Source: Beduinella massiliensis
GTDB taxonomy: Bacteria > Bacillota > Clostridia > Christensenellales > Aristaeellaceae
Direction: 5' to 3'
DNA: 64,000 bases
Assembly (NCBI RefSeq): GCF_900199405.1
Contig: NZ_LT963430.1
Coordinates: 1,457,605-1,521,604 of the forward strand
Part shown: one piece after another, positions 55,136 through 63,072 of the stretch
Numbering within the stretch: position 1 is the first letter of the stretch
Layout of the letters: every line of letters begins with the position of its first letter
The notes under the pieces: model-generated
The model's input: only the letters and a program-made list of their open reading frames with translations
What the model was told of the DNA's origin: nothing
The model's database searches: none
Translations under genes and position numbers: made by a program

Positions 55136-55771
55136 ATGACGTATTGCAGACAGATTGTGACGATCAGACGGCCTGACGGAACTGCATGCGGGGCCGCCGT
55201 CTGGCAGGAAAGGGACAGTAAGATTGCGCTGGATATTCGGTGTACGCAGGACTTGGGCGGACAGACGCTCGACGTCGTGCTCATAGAGCGGGAACGCACA
55301 AGGCGAGTCGGCGTTTGGAGCGCAAAAAAGGGGACGCTGACAGAGAAAGTTACCTCTTCGCACGCACAGGGGCTTGCGCTTTGCACGACGGACGGACAAA
55401 TCGCCGCTTTGGGGTTTTTAAGGGGCTGCACACAAAGCGCGCTGGCGATTCGCGCGCGGTTGAGCGCGGCATATGCTCCGCATGCCGACGAGCCGGTACG
55501 GGAGGCACGCGAACAGGAAAAAATCACGAAGGAGACGGCGGACTCCGCAGAGCACTATATAATAGAAGAGAAAACCGCGCCCGAGCGTTCGGATGAAGGC
55601 GTTGTGCGCGTTCCGGCTCCGCCGGATGCGCGCAGAGAACTGATCTATCAGGACGGCATTTTGACGGGACAGACCTTTCGCGCGGCAGCGTGGCCGCCCC
55701 TGCCGCTGGCGCCTGGGGCTGCGCACAGGGACGGCGTCTTTCTGCTTCCGGATATGTTCAGGGCTTTGTGA
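55136..55771 (+). CDS. Hypothetical protein
   Basis: A 211-residue protein with no signal peptide or recognised domain. The first half is beta-rich ('TYCRQIVTIRRPDGTACGAAVWQERDSKIALDIRCTQDLGGQTLDVVL'), reminiscent of a small anti-sigma or DUF-type beta domain; residues 120-165 are charged and helical. The ATG at 55136 has GGAGGGAGG upstream, so translation is credible. The 3' end overlaps the convergent gene by 14 bp. No promoter was identified. Confidence 0.62.
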   Translation: MTYCRQIVTIRRPDGTACGAAVWQERDSKIALDIRCTQDLGGQTLDVVLIERERTRRVGVWSAKKGTLTEKVTSSHAQGLALCTTDGQIAALGFLRGCTQSALAIRARLSAAYAPHADEPVREAREQEKITKETADSAEHYIIEEKTAPERSDEGVVRVPAPPDARRELIYQDGILTGQTFRAAAWPPLPLAPGAAHRDGVFLLPDMFRAL

Positions 55772-56123
55772 CGGGTATGAAGACGGTTTGATTGGCTGCG
55801 AGTGTATGTTTTTGAATGATACTGTCATAATAATTCCTGTGAGGCTTCGGCGCCGGGGCGGGACGCTGCCCCCTTTGCTCCGGCTCCGTCTCGGAGGTTT
55901 CGGCCTTTGCTTCGGGTTCTGGCGCCGGGACAGGACGTTCGTCTGCCGCGGGCGCGGGAGCTTCCTGCCTAGACGCAGGCACGTCGGCATCGCGCGAAAC
56001 GGGCTGCTGACGCGGTGAAATACTTTGAATCTCACGCCAGCGGTCAAAGCGCTGGGTATCGGTAAGCTGGGAAAAGGGGACTGCTGCGCCCTGCAAAAGA
56101 TCGAACGGAGATGGGTTTTCCAT
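55758..56123 (-). CDS. Hypothetical protein with Pro/Glu/Ala-rich middle
   Basis: A 121-residue protein. The first 35 residues are ordinary ('MENPSPFDLLQGAAVPFSQLTDTQRFDRW'), and the middle (about 45-90) is a disordered Pro/Ala/Glu tract. The C-terminus is 'YYDSIIQKHTLAANQTVFIPVTKP'. GGAGGGA lies 8 bp before the ATG, which supports it as a gene. It has no recognised family. It converges on the preceding ORF. Confidence 0.6.
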   Translation of the reverse strand: MENPSPFDLLQGAAVPFSQLTDTQRFDRWREIQSISPRQQPVSRDADVPASRQEAPAPAADERPVPAPEPEAKAETSETEPEQRGQRPAPAPKPHRNYYDSIIQKHTLAANQTVFIPVTKP

Positions 56124-56261
56124 AGCTTAATCCCTCCATGGTATTCTGTTTTCGATGGTCCATTTCAATGTATGCGCGCATCTGGGAGAATGTGAAGCGG
56201 CGAAGCCGTGCGCTTTAAATGGCGAAATAAGTCAAAATGGCCGTGAAATATGAAAAAAACG

Positions 56262-56290
56262 TTGAGTATTTCCGTTTCCTTCTGTATAAT
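56262..56290 (+). promoter_or_regulatory. Promoter of the propeller-protein gene
   Basis: TTGAGT (56262-56267), 17 bp, TATAAT (56285-56290). A long leader hairpin with two mismatches lies at about 56318-56346. Confidence 0.7.
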
Positions 56291-56405
56291 AAATGAAGTA
56301 TGATCCGCTTGTTTTGCTATACGCGCCGCCGGGGCGCATACAGCACCGGACGGAGCGTTTTCGCTCCCTGCGCGGGGGCAAAATCAGAAAAGGGGTGTAA
56401 CGATT

Positions 56406-57494
56406 TTGAACGATCAGTTTGGCGAAGGCTATGACATCGACCGCGCCGGGCAGGAAGAGCAGGAAAGTGGCGAGCCGCGCCGTCGTCGCCGCCGCCGTCC
56501 AAATCTGGACGAGCCGGACGCAGAGATAAATCCGCCGAAGGAGACTGCATCCGCAGAGCCTCCTGCGAGGGACGAGGAGCCGGCGCCGATGCGCCGTACG
56601 CCGCCGCCCGGCATTCGGGCGACAAAACGTTTGGATCCGGACGACGAAGGATATGCCATGGACGGCATGGATTATGACTTCGACGAGACGGACGGTTTTG
56701 AGGACGAGCCGGATTTGGACGAGCAGCCTCCCCGCCGCGGCAAGGGCAGGGGCTGCCTGATCGCAGTGCTGATTGCGCTGCTCGTGCTGCTGGCGCTGTG
56801 CGTTTGCGGCTGGTTCTTCATGCCCGAACTGCGCGATTCGTTGCTCGAACGGGTGGGCTTTGCCACCACGCAGGACGACATGTCCGCGTATTCGGCGTTT
56901 GAATTGACGGCCGAGCCGCAGACTGTGGACGCCGGCGGACAGGTCGTCTTCACGGTAAAAACCTCTAGAAATGCTTCCCGGGTGCAGCTCGTCAACAATG
57001 AGGGCGAGCAGATTGCGCTCGTGCCGCAGGATGGCGTGACATTCCAGGTGAGAGATGCCTGGGCAGATGATTATTATGTATGGGAGATTCCGGTAACGTT
57101 CGACGAAGCGTACGAGGGCGCCGTGCTTGCCTATGCGGGTTCGGATGCCGCCTGGGCTATGGAGGATACGCAGAGCGCGGCGACGGCCGTAATGGTTCTG
57201 CCGCCCCAGATGGTGGAGCCGGCGGCTGCGCTGCCGACAGCGGAACCTGAACCCGAGTCGACGCCGGAACCGACTGCGACCCCTGAGCCGACGCCAGAGC
57301 CCACGGCGACCGCCGAGCCGACGGCGGCTCCGACGCCGACGCCGGAACCGACTGCGACCCCTGAGCCGACGCCGGAACCCACGCCGACGCCGAGCCCGAC
57401 ACCCACGCCAACCCCGACGCCCACGCCGACTCCGACCCCCGTGCCGACCCCGACGCTTCCTCCTCCCCCTCACAACACCCACCACCACACATAA
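56406..57494 (+). pseudogene. N-terminal half of a split membrane beta-propeller protein
   Basis: This 362-residue reading frame has a disordered acidic/Arg-rich N-terminus, one transmembrane helix (about residues 117-139), an Ig-like domain ('[34 protein letters not shown]'), and a Pro-Thr-Glu repeat linker ending in a short Pro/His tail. It stops at 57494 in the middle of the linker. The following frame (57531-58985) is in the same register after two stops, and the intervening DNA reads naturally in the +1 frame. The most likely parent is one gene, 56406-58985, with a one-base insertion near 57460-57470 and a one-base loss near 57519. This may be an assembly error. Confidence 0.65.
57261..57450 (+). 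repeat. Low-complexity Pro-Thr linker repeat DNA
   Basis: The DNA repeats ACGCC-GGAACC-type units coding for (P-T/E-P-T)n. A 35-bp segment at 57261-57295 is repeated identically at 57339-57373, 78 bp apart. Such DNA is prone to slippage and sequencing error. Confidence 0.7.
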
Positions 57495-57530
57495 TTCACA
57501 GGCAGCGACACACCCGTCTAAGCGCTCGCC

Positions 57531-58985
57531 ATGACGACGTCGGTGATCGCAAACGGCGCGGAGCAGGAGAGCGCGTCGCAGAAGATTTCCATGGGCAATC
57601 CTGAGGAATACGGACGCCAGGACGGGGTGCTGACGTTCCGCAATGGCCCGATGCGCCAGAACGCTTCCTTTGGCGCGGCCGATATCAGCGACGAGACGCT
57701 GGAACTCGCATGGTCGAGCAAGACCGGTATGGTTGCGGGCGAGGGCAAGACGATCTATCAGGGTTCGGATTGGACGGGTCAGCCGCTGATCGTCAAGTGG
57801 CACAAGGAAATCCGCGAACTGATGAACCTAAAGGATTCCAAGAAGTCGATCACCGGGCTCAAGGAAGTCATCCTGCCTGCGATGGACGGCAAAATCTACT
57901 TCCTCGACCTGGACGACGGCAAGCCTACCCGCGACCCGATCGAGCTGGGCTATCCCTTCCGCGCGACCGCGGCGGTAGACACGAGCGGCTATCCGATGCT
58001 GTTTGCGGGCCAGGGCATTTCCCAGCTTCGGAGCAATACCGGCACGATCGGCATGCGCGTGTACAACCTGATCGATCAGACGCAGATTTATTTTGAGAGC
58101 GGGCGCAACGCGCTGGCGAATGTGTCCAGCGGAGCGGTGGACAGCTCCGCCTTGCTGGAGCGTGATTCGAACACCCTCGTTTATACCGGGGAAAACGGCC
58201 TGCTCTACACGATCGGTCTCAACACGGAGTTTGACCTCGCGGAGGGTACGCTGAAGATCGATCCCGAGACGGTCGCTTACCGCTATAAGAGCAATCTCAA
58301 GGGCACGCAGGGCATCGTGAGCAGCGTGGCGATGTACGGCAATTACGCCTACTTTGCGGACAATCTGGGCGTGCTGCAGTGTGTGGACCTGAACACCATG
58401 GAGTGCCTGTGGGCGGTAGACGTGACCGACGCTACCTGTTCGACGGTCGCGCTGGAAGACGAGGGCGATGGAACCATCGCGCTGTATACGGCTAACACCA
58501 TTCAAAAGCGCGAGCGCAGCGGGGATGTTTCGATCCGCCGCTATGACGCGCTGACGGGCGTGCTGGAATGGGAGTACACGATCAAGTGCAAATACTCCAG
58601 CGACAACACGGCAGGCGCGATGTCCTCGCCGGTCGTCGGTCAGGGCGACATCAGCGACATGGTGGTCTATACGATTAACCAGACCGGAGAAGAGGAAATG
58701 GCCTCTGTCATCGCGCTGGACAAGCTGACGGGCGAGGAACTGTGGAATCAGCCGCTGGACGCCTACTCGTACTCGTCCCCGACCGCGGTTTACACCACCG
58801 ACGGCAAGGGCTACATCGTCCAGGGCGATACGAACGGTACGCTGCGCCTGATGGACGGCTTCACGGGTTCGACCCTGTCGACGGTAGCGTTGGGATCGCC
58901 GATCGTCGGATCGCCCGCCGCCTACAACGATATGGTCGTGGTGGGCACATCGACCGGCAGAATCTGCGGCATCAAGCTCAAATAA
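57531..58985 (+). pseudogene. C-terminal half of a split beta-propeller protein
   Basis: A 484-residue PQQ-like beta-propeller domain. Repeats of the type 'GKIYFLDLDDGKPT', 'LQCVDLNTMECLWAVDV', 'VIALDKLTGEELWNQPL' and 'GTLRLMDGFTGSTLSTV' mark successive blades. The frame has no ribosome site before its ATG and no signal peptide, unlike other extracytoplasmic propellers. '[18 protein letters not shown]' read in the +1 frame of 57470-57520 bridges it to the upstream half. It is best read as the extracellular part of the protein starting at 56406. Confidence 0.65.
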
Positions 58986-59018
58986 AAAGCGCTCTGTCAA
59001 AAGGGGTGCAAACATTTT

Positions 59019-59046
59019 CGGCGCAGCCAAAGCTGCGCCGTTTTTT
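59019..59046 (+). terminator. Terminator of the propeller gene
   Basis: CGGCGCAG (59019-59026) pairs with CTGCGCCG (59033-59040), then six T. Confidence 0.88.
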
Positions 59047-59057
59047 CATGGTATCAA

Positions 59058-59117
59058 AAAGCCGCCCTGCAATGAACTGGCCTTTGCACTTGGCACAGTT
59101 CACGATAAGGCGGCTTT
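59058..59117 (-). terminator. Long hairpin ending the XRE gene
   Basis: AAAGCCGCC (59058-59066) pairs with GGCGGCTTT (59109-59117), with an inner GAACTG/CAGTTC stem. On the minus strand a T-run (TTTTTGAT) follows. Confidence 0.65.
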
Positions 59118-59120
59118 CTT

Positions 59121-59438
59121 TTATTTGGAACCGGATTCGTTCCAAACGTCCAGATAGTGAACGATCTGATTGAGCGCGACGCGCTGACGGTCGCTTAGCG
59201 CGTCAGGCATCGGCGTCTTGTCCGTGATGGTGAGCGATTCCTCGAGCAGATAAGCCGGAGAAATGTCGAGCACATTGCAGATGGAAACCAGCGTTTCCAG
59301 ACTGGCCTTGCGGCTCCCTCGTTCGATATGGCCCAGAAAGGAAACGGACAGCCCTACGGCCTGCGCCAGCTGTGCCTGTGTCCAGTGGAGAATTTGACGC
59401 TTCTTTCTAATGCGCTGCCCCAACGATACATAGTTCAT
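59121..59438 (-). CDS. XRE-family transcriptional regulator
   Basis: A 105-residue repressor-like protein. Residues about 5-62 are a full HTH_3 domain: 'LGQRIRKKRQILHWTQAQLAQAVGLSVSFLGHIERGSRKASLETLVSICNVLDISPAYLL'. The C-terminal 40 residues are helical. The ATG at 59438 has AAGGAGCT upstream; longer readings to 59639 run through promoter DNA. Direct repeats at 59521-59538 are a candidate binding site. Confidence 0.87.
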   Translation of the reverse strand: MNYVSLGQRIRKKRQILHWTQAQLAQAVGLSVSFLGHIERGSRKASLETLVSICNVLDISPAYLLEESLTITDKTPMPDALSDRQRVALNQIVHYLDVWNESGSK

Positions 59439-59520
59439 ACGATAGCTCCTTCTTCGTTCGGCGGACAGATACGAACCGACGCGAACGTGGACGATTTTTT
59501 GTTTACATTCGACCTCATTT

Positions 59521-59538
59521 TGCCGAATCCTGCCGAAT
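59521..59538. repeat. Direct repeat TGCCGAAT x2
   Basis: Two perfect 8-bp copies (59521-59528 and 59531-59538), 10 bp apart start to start, about one helical turn, between the XRE gene and the zinc-ribbon gene. Confidence 0.55.
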
Positions 59539-59612
59539 TTGATCGATTTTTGGCGTTTGGCTGAAATTGGCACATTCTTTAAAAAAAAAGACTGGCTATT
59601 TCCGGAGAAACG

Positions 59613-59621
59613 TGTTATAAT
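59613..59621 (+). promoter_or_regulatory. Extended -10 promoter of the zinc-ribbon gene
   Basis: TG-T-TATAAT at 59613-59621 with a poor -35. Confidence 0.6.
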
Positions 59622-59769
59622 GTCAGCGTTGGACCTCAACCAAGGTATTACCCGGTTCGTATTTCAAGGCCTCCTTCGTCTATCGCTTCGTTCGATGACC
59701 GGAAGTCCGTCTGGAGCACATCAGGGTTGGCATCGGGTGAGGCACAAGAAATTTAGGAGGTTTTTTATT

Positions 59770-60060
59770 ATGTATCAGGACAAGACGCTGACCTGCCGCG
59801 AGTGCGGTGCCGAATTCGTTTTCTCTGCTTCCGAGCAGGCTTTCTACGCGGAAAAGGGCTTCCAGAATGAGCCCAGCCGCTGCCCGAACTGCCGTGCTGC
59901 GCGCCGCGCTCAGAACGGCGGCAACCGCCCGGAGCGCCAGATGTACGAAGTCGTTTGCGACGGCTGCGGCTGCACCACGCAGGTGCCCTTCCAGCCCCGT
60001 GGCGACAAGCCCGTCTACTGCCGCGATTGCTTTGAGCGCAACCGTCAGAGCCGCTACTAA
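59770..60060 (+). CDS. Zinc-ribbon protein with CxxC pairs
   Basis: A 96-residue protein with four CxxC motifs. The first, 'LTCRECGAEFVFSASEQAFYAEKGFQNEPSRCPNCRAARR', is the zf-trcl (probable zinc-ribbon) domain. The second, 'CDGCGCTTQVPFQPRGDKPVYCRDCFERNR', is the CxxC-x17-CxxC (SSSS-type) domain. Such proteins may act in nucleic acid or protein regulation, with no fixed role. TTTAGGAGG lies before the ATG at 59770, and a terminator follows directly. Confidence 0.88.
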   Translation: MYQDKTLTCRECGAEFVFSASEQAFYAEKGFQNEPSRCPNCRAARRAQNGGNRPERQMYEVVCDGCGCTTQVPFQPRGDKPVYCRDCFERNRQSRY

Positions 60061-60072
60061 GATGAAAAAAGA

Positions 60073-60097
60073 AGACTGCCGCAAGGCAGTCTTTTTT
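60073..60097 (+). terminator. Terminator of the zinc-ribbon gene
   Basis: AGACTGCC (60073-60080) pairs with GGCAGTCT (60085-60092), followed by a run of T. Confidence 0.88.
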
Positions 60098-60168
60098 CGT
60101 CGTTTTTAAAGAAGCGCCTGTAGCCGTAAGCGCGCTGTGCGCGGCCCGCGTTTTTACCTGTGCGCCCA

Positions 60169-60197
60169 TTGTGCTGCGGACGCTTTTCTGATACAAT
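60169..60197 (+). promoter_or_regulatory. Promoter of the TrmH-type gene
   Basis: TTGTGC (60169-60174), 17 bp, TACAAT (60192-60197). Confidence 0.5.
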
Positions 60198-60259
60198 AAA
60201 CGCGTGTTCAAACGGCAGGCTGAGCCTGCCTTCAATACGAAGATGAGGATGAAACGCAC

Positions 60260-61000
60260 ATGCCAAAGCTCGAGACATACGACCGTTCGCTTTCCTATTC
60301 CTATGCGCCAGGCATCTTTCCCTCTATGGAGTGCCTGCATGCCTGTCCGGAGCGCTGCCTGCGCCTGCTGGTCAGCAGCGCGGGCGAAAGCAGCGAAGGG
60401 ATGCGGCGGCTCGTGCAGGAGAGCGAGGCGGCGGGCATTCGCGTGGAGACGGCGGATCGTGCGCTTGCCCGGATTGCCCATAAGGACAACTGCTACGCGG
60501 CGATGGTCTTTGAAAAGCGGGAGAGTCCCCTTGCGCGGGAGCGGCCGCACATCGTGCTGCACCATCCGTCCGACAGCGGAAACCTCGGCACGATCCTGCG
60601 CACCTGCCTGGGCTTTGGCTTCCAGCAGCTTGCGATCGTCCGCCCGGCGGTGGATCTGTTCGATCCGCGCGTGGTGCGCGCGTCGATGGGGGCGCTCTTT
60701 TCCATGAGCGTTCAGCATTACGACGACTTTGAAGCGTACCGCGCCGAGTTCCCGGAGCATGCGCTCTATCCCTTCATGCTCACGGGCGCCGTGCCGCTGG
60801 GGGAGGCGGCTCCTGAGGCGAAGTATCCTTATACGCTGGTCTTCGGCAACGAAGCGTCCGGCTTGCCGGACGCGTTTGCGCGGATGGGCACGAGCGTATT
60901 GATCCCTCACAGCGCTGCGATCGACTCGCTGAACCTGGCCATCGCCGTGGGCATTGGCACGTACACGTTCGCACGGGCGGAAAAGAAGCCGGAAGCGTAA
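60260..61000 (+). CDS. TrmH/SpoU-family RNA methyltransferase
   Basis: A 246-residue SPOUT-fold enzyme that methylates a ribose 2'-OH in tRNA or rRNA. The three motifs are visible: 'HPSDSGNLGTILRTCLGFGF', 'VVRASMGALF', and the trefoil knot segments 'LVFGNEASGLP' and 'PHSAAIDSLNLAIAVGIGTYTFAR'. The N-terminal part is the L30e-like substrate domain but short. The target nucleotide is not known. AAGATGAGGATGAA precedes the ATG, and the start is somewhat uncertain. Confidence 0.9.
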   Translation: MPKLETYDRSLSYSYAPGIFPSMECLHACPERCLRLLVSSAGESSEGMRRLVQESEAAGIRVETADRALARIAHKDNCYAAMVFEKRESPLARERPHIVLHHPSDSGNLGTILRTCLGFGFQQLAIVRPAVDLFDPRVVRASMGALFSMSVQHYDDFEAYRAEFPEHALYPFMLTGAVPLGEAAPEAKYPYTLVFGNEASGLPDAFARMGTSVLIPHSAAIDSLNLAIAVGIGTYTFARAEKKPEA

Positions 61001-61047
61001 GGCGCGTGTGCGCCTGCTTTGGGAAAACGAGAAAGGAAGCGTCTTGG

Positions 61048-61611
61048 ATGGAAACAGAGGAACTGCGCGCGCAGGTCGCCCGGGAAGTGGGAGAGGCCGT
61101 CGCATATCTGGCGGAGCAGGGGCGTCTGGCTGCGGGAAGCCTCGTCGTGCTCGGCTGCTCGACGAGCGAGGTTTGCGGCGGACGCATTGGGAAGAACTCG
61201 GACCCGGAGATGGGCAAGGTGCTCGCCGAGGCGTTTTTGCGCGCCTGTGAGGCGCATGGGCTTGCCGGGTGCGTACAGTGCTGCGAGCACCTGAACCGCG
61301 CGCTCGTCATCGAGCGGAGGCAGGCAGAGATTCGCGGTCTGGAAGAGGTGATGGCCGTTCCCTATCCGAAAGCGGGCGGATCCTGCGGCGCAGCCTATTA
61401 CCGCATGCTGCGCGACCCCATCTTGGTGGAAGCCGTCTCTGCGGATGCGGGGATGGATATTGGGGACACGCTGATCGGCATGCACCTGCGCCGCGTCGCC
61501 GTACCGCTGCGTGCGCCCTTTCACACGGTGGGGCACGCGAACCTCGTCATGGCCTATGCGCGCCCGAAGCTGATCGGCGGCGCGCGCGCCCGGTATACGC
61601 TTGAAGAATGA
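61048..61611 (+). CDS. UPF0340 family protein (YwlG-like)
   Basis: A 187-residue protein of the TIGR01440/UPF0340 family. It begins 'ETEELRAQVAREVGEAVAYLAEQGRL', and contains 'VLGCSTSEVCGGRIGKNSDPEMGKV', 'CCEHLNRALVIERRQAE' and 'DIGDTLIGMHLRRVAVPLR'. Members are widespread in Firmicutes and of unknown function. AAAGGAAG precedes the ATG at 61048. It ends 49 bp before plsX, and that gene's promoter overlaps its end. Confidence 0.9.
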   Translation: METEELRAQVAREVGEAVAYLAEQGRLAAGSLVVLGCSTSEVCGGRIGKNSDPEMGKVLAEAFLRACEAHGLAGCVQCCEHLNRALVIERRQAEIRGLEEVMAVPYPKAGGSCGAAYYRMLRDPILVEAVSADAGMDIGDTLIGMHLRRVAVPLRAPFHTVGHANLVMAYARPKLIGGARARYTLEE

Positions 61612-61629
61612 GGTAAAATTTGATACAAT
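61601..61629 (+). promoter_or_regulatory. Promoter of plsX
   Basis: TTGAAG (61601-61606), 17 bp, TACAAT (61624-61629), overlapping the end of the UPF0340 gene. No FapR-type operator is visible. Confidence 0.55.
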
Positions 61630-61660
61630 AAAGCGATACCTTGAAAATGGGGGACGAAAA

Positions 61661-62689
61661 ATGAAAATTGTTGTGGATGCGATGGGCGGCGACCTCGCAC
61701 CGGCGGTCAACGTGCAGGGCGCGATCGACGCGCTGCGCGCCTTCCCGGACGTGGAAATCGCTCTCGTCGGGCGCAGGGACGACATTCGCGCCTGCCTGGG
61801 CGAGTACGCCGACGTGGCGGACAGGCTGGAGATCGTCGATGCGCCGGACGTCATCACCACGCACGAGCACCCCGTGATGGCGCTGCGCAAAAAGCCGCAG
61901 TCCTCGCTGGTGGTGGGTATGAACCTTGTGCGCGCGAAGGAGGCGGAGGCGTTCGTCTCCGCAGGCTCGACCGGCGCGATCATGGCGGGCGCGATGTTCA
62001 AGATCGGCCGTATTGACGGCATCGAGCGCCCGGCGCTCGCGCCCGTGCTGCCCGCGCCTAAGAAGCCGCTGATGCTCATCGACGCGGGCGCGAACGTGGA
62101 CTGCCACCCGGAGTGGCTGGTGCAGTTCGGCCTGATGGGCAGCGTGTACATGGAAAAGGTCATGGGCGTGAAGGCACCGCAGGTCGGCATCATCAACATC
62201 GGCGAAGAAGCGGAAAAGGGCGACGACCTGACAAAGAAGACGTACGAGCTCATGTCTCAGGGGCAGCCGTACCAATTCGCGGGCAACGTGGAGGCAAGAG
62301 AGATCCTATCGGGTCAGGTGGACGTGCTTGCCTGCGACGGCTTCGTGGGCAATGTCGTGCTCAAGTACACCGAGGGTATGGCGGGCACCATGTTCGGCAT
62401 GATCAAGACAGGCCTGATGGGCTCGCTGCGCGGAAAGATCGGCGCACTGCTCTGCAAGCCGGTATTTCGGGAGATCAAGCATTCCATGGACTCCACGGAG
62501 GTCGGCGGCGCGCCGCTGCTGGGTGTGGAGGGCGCGGTCGTCAAGGCGCACGGCAATTCCAACGCGCGCGCGATCTTCTGCGCAATCCGTCAGGCGCGCA
62601 AGATGGTCGAGGGCCGGGTAGTCGAGATCATCGGGCGTGAAGTCACCAACCTCGTGCTCGCGCAGGACGCGCAGCAGGAACAGAAATAA
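61661..62689 (+). CDS. plsX: Phosphate acyltransferase PlsX
   Basis: A 342-residue enzyme that makes acyl-phosphate from acyl-ACP for phospholipid synthesis. It has 'VVDAMGGDLAPAVNVQGAIDAL', 'VVGMNLVRAKEAEAFVSAGSTGAIMAGA', 'VLPAPKKPLMLIDAGANVDC' and the C-terminal 'GGAPLLGVEGAVVKAHGNSNARA'. It acts as a soluble or membrane-associated dimer. GGGGGAC precedes the ATG at 61661. In many Firmicutes fapR, fabD and fabG flank plsX; here only acpP follows. Confidence 0.95.
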   Translation: MKIVVDAMGGDLAPAVNVQGAIDALRAFPDVEIALVGRRDDIRACLGEYADVADRLEIVDAPDVITTHEHPVMALRKKPQSSLVVGMNLVRAKEAEAFVSAGSTGAIMAGAMFKIGRIDGIERPALAPVLPAPKKPLMLIDAGANVDCHPEWLVQFGLMGSVYMEKVMGVKAPQVGIINIGEEAEKGDDLTKKTYELMSQGQPYQFAGNVEAREILSGQVDVLACDGFVGNVVLKYTEGMAGTMFGMIKTGLMGSLRGKIGALLCKPVFREIKHSMDSTEVGGAPLLGVEGAVVKAHGNSNARAIFCAIRQARKMVEGRVVEIIGREVTNLVLAQDAQQEQK

Positions 62690-62715
62690 GGAAAATTAAG
62701 AAAGGGGTCATTCAC

Positions 62716-62943
62716 ATGGTCTTTGAAGAACTCAAAAAGATGATCGTCCGTCAGCTTAAGGTGCCCGAAAGCGCGGTGACGCTGGAGGCGCGCCTTCAAG
62801 AGGACCTAAAGGCGGACAGCGCGAACGTGATGATGCTCATCATGGACATCGAGCAGGACTTTGACATCACCGTGGACGACGACGCGATCGCGACCGTCAA
62901 GACGGTCGGCGACCTGGTCAAGTACATCGAAGCCAAAAAGTGA
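62716..62943 (+). CDS. acpP: Acyl carrier protein
   Basis: A 75-residue four-helix carrier. The prosthetic-group Ser is Ser35 in 'LKADSANVM', so the usual DSL motif reads DSA and the following residues differ from ordinary fatty-acid ACPs, although the acidic helices 'IEQDFDITVDDDAIATVKTVGDLVKYI' are normal. It should be converted to the holo form by a phosphopantetheinyl transferase. AAAGGGG lies 8 bp before the ATG. It follows plsX by 26 bp, in the classic order plsX-acpP-rnc-smc. Confidence 0.9.
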   Translation: MVFEELKKMIVRQLKVPESAVTLEARLQEDLKADSANVMMLIMDIEQDFDITVDDDAIATVKTVGDLVKYIEAKK

Positions 62944-62954
62944 CGCGCTGCCGT

Positions 62955-62981
62955 GGGCGCGGGCAGATTATGCCCGCGCCC
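62955..62981 (+). other. GC-rich hairpin between acpP and rnc
   Basis: GGGCGCGGGCA (62955-62965) pairs perfectly with TGCCCGCGCCC (62971-62981), loop GATTA, with no T-run. It lies 91 bp before the rnc start. Confidence 0.6.
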
Positions 62982-63072
62982 GCAGGCTGCCTGGAAAGAT
63001 GGAAGCATGAGCAGTGCAACCCGCAGAGCGGGCGGCAGTGCTGATGCTTTCCCCTGTGAATGGGAGGAAGCT

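Larger units (their letters stand above)
59439..59769. promoter_or_regulatory. Divergent regulatory region, no gene
   Basis: This 331-bp gap holds a direct repeat (59521-59538), an A-tract, an extended -10 promoter for the zinc-ribbon gene (59613-59621) and a leader of about 140 bp with no recognised riboswitch. I saw no convincing minus-strand promoter for the XRE gene. Confidence 0.55.

Noticed and set aside
57261-57450. Repeat array resembling CRISPR or a tandem repeat element
   Set aside because: It codes for a Pro-Thr linker in frame with irregular units and no spacers.
61560-61660. FapR operator before plsX
   Set aside because: No palindromic match to the usual TTAGTAC-type box; only an ordinary promoter is visible.
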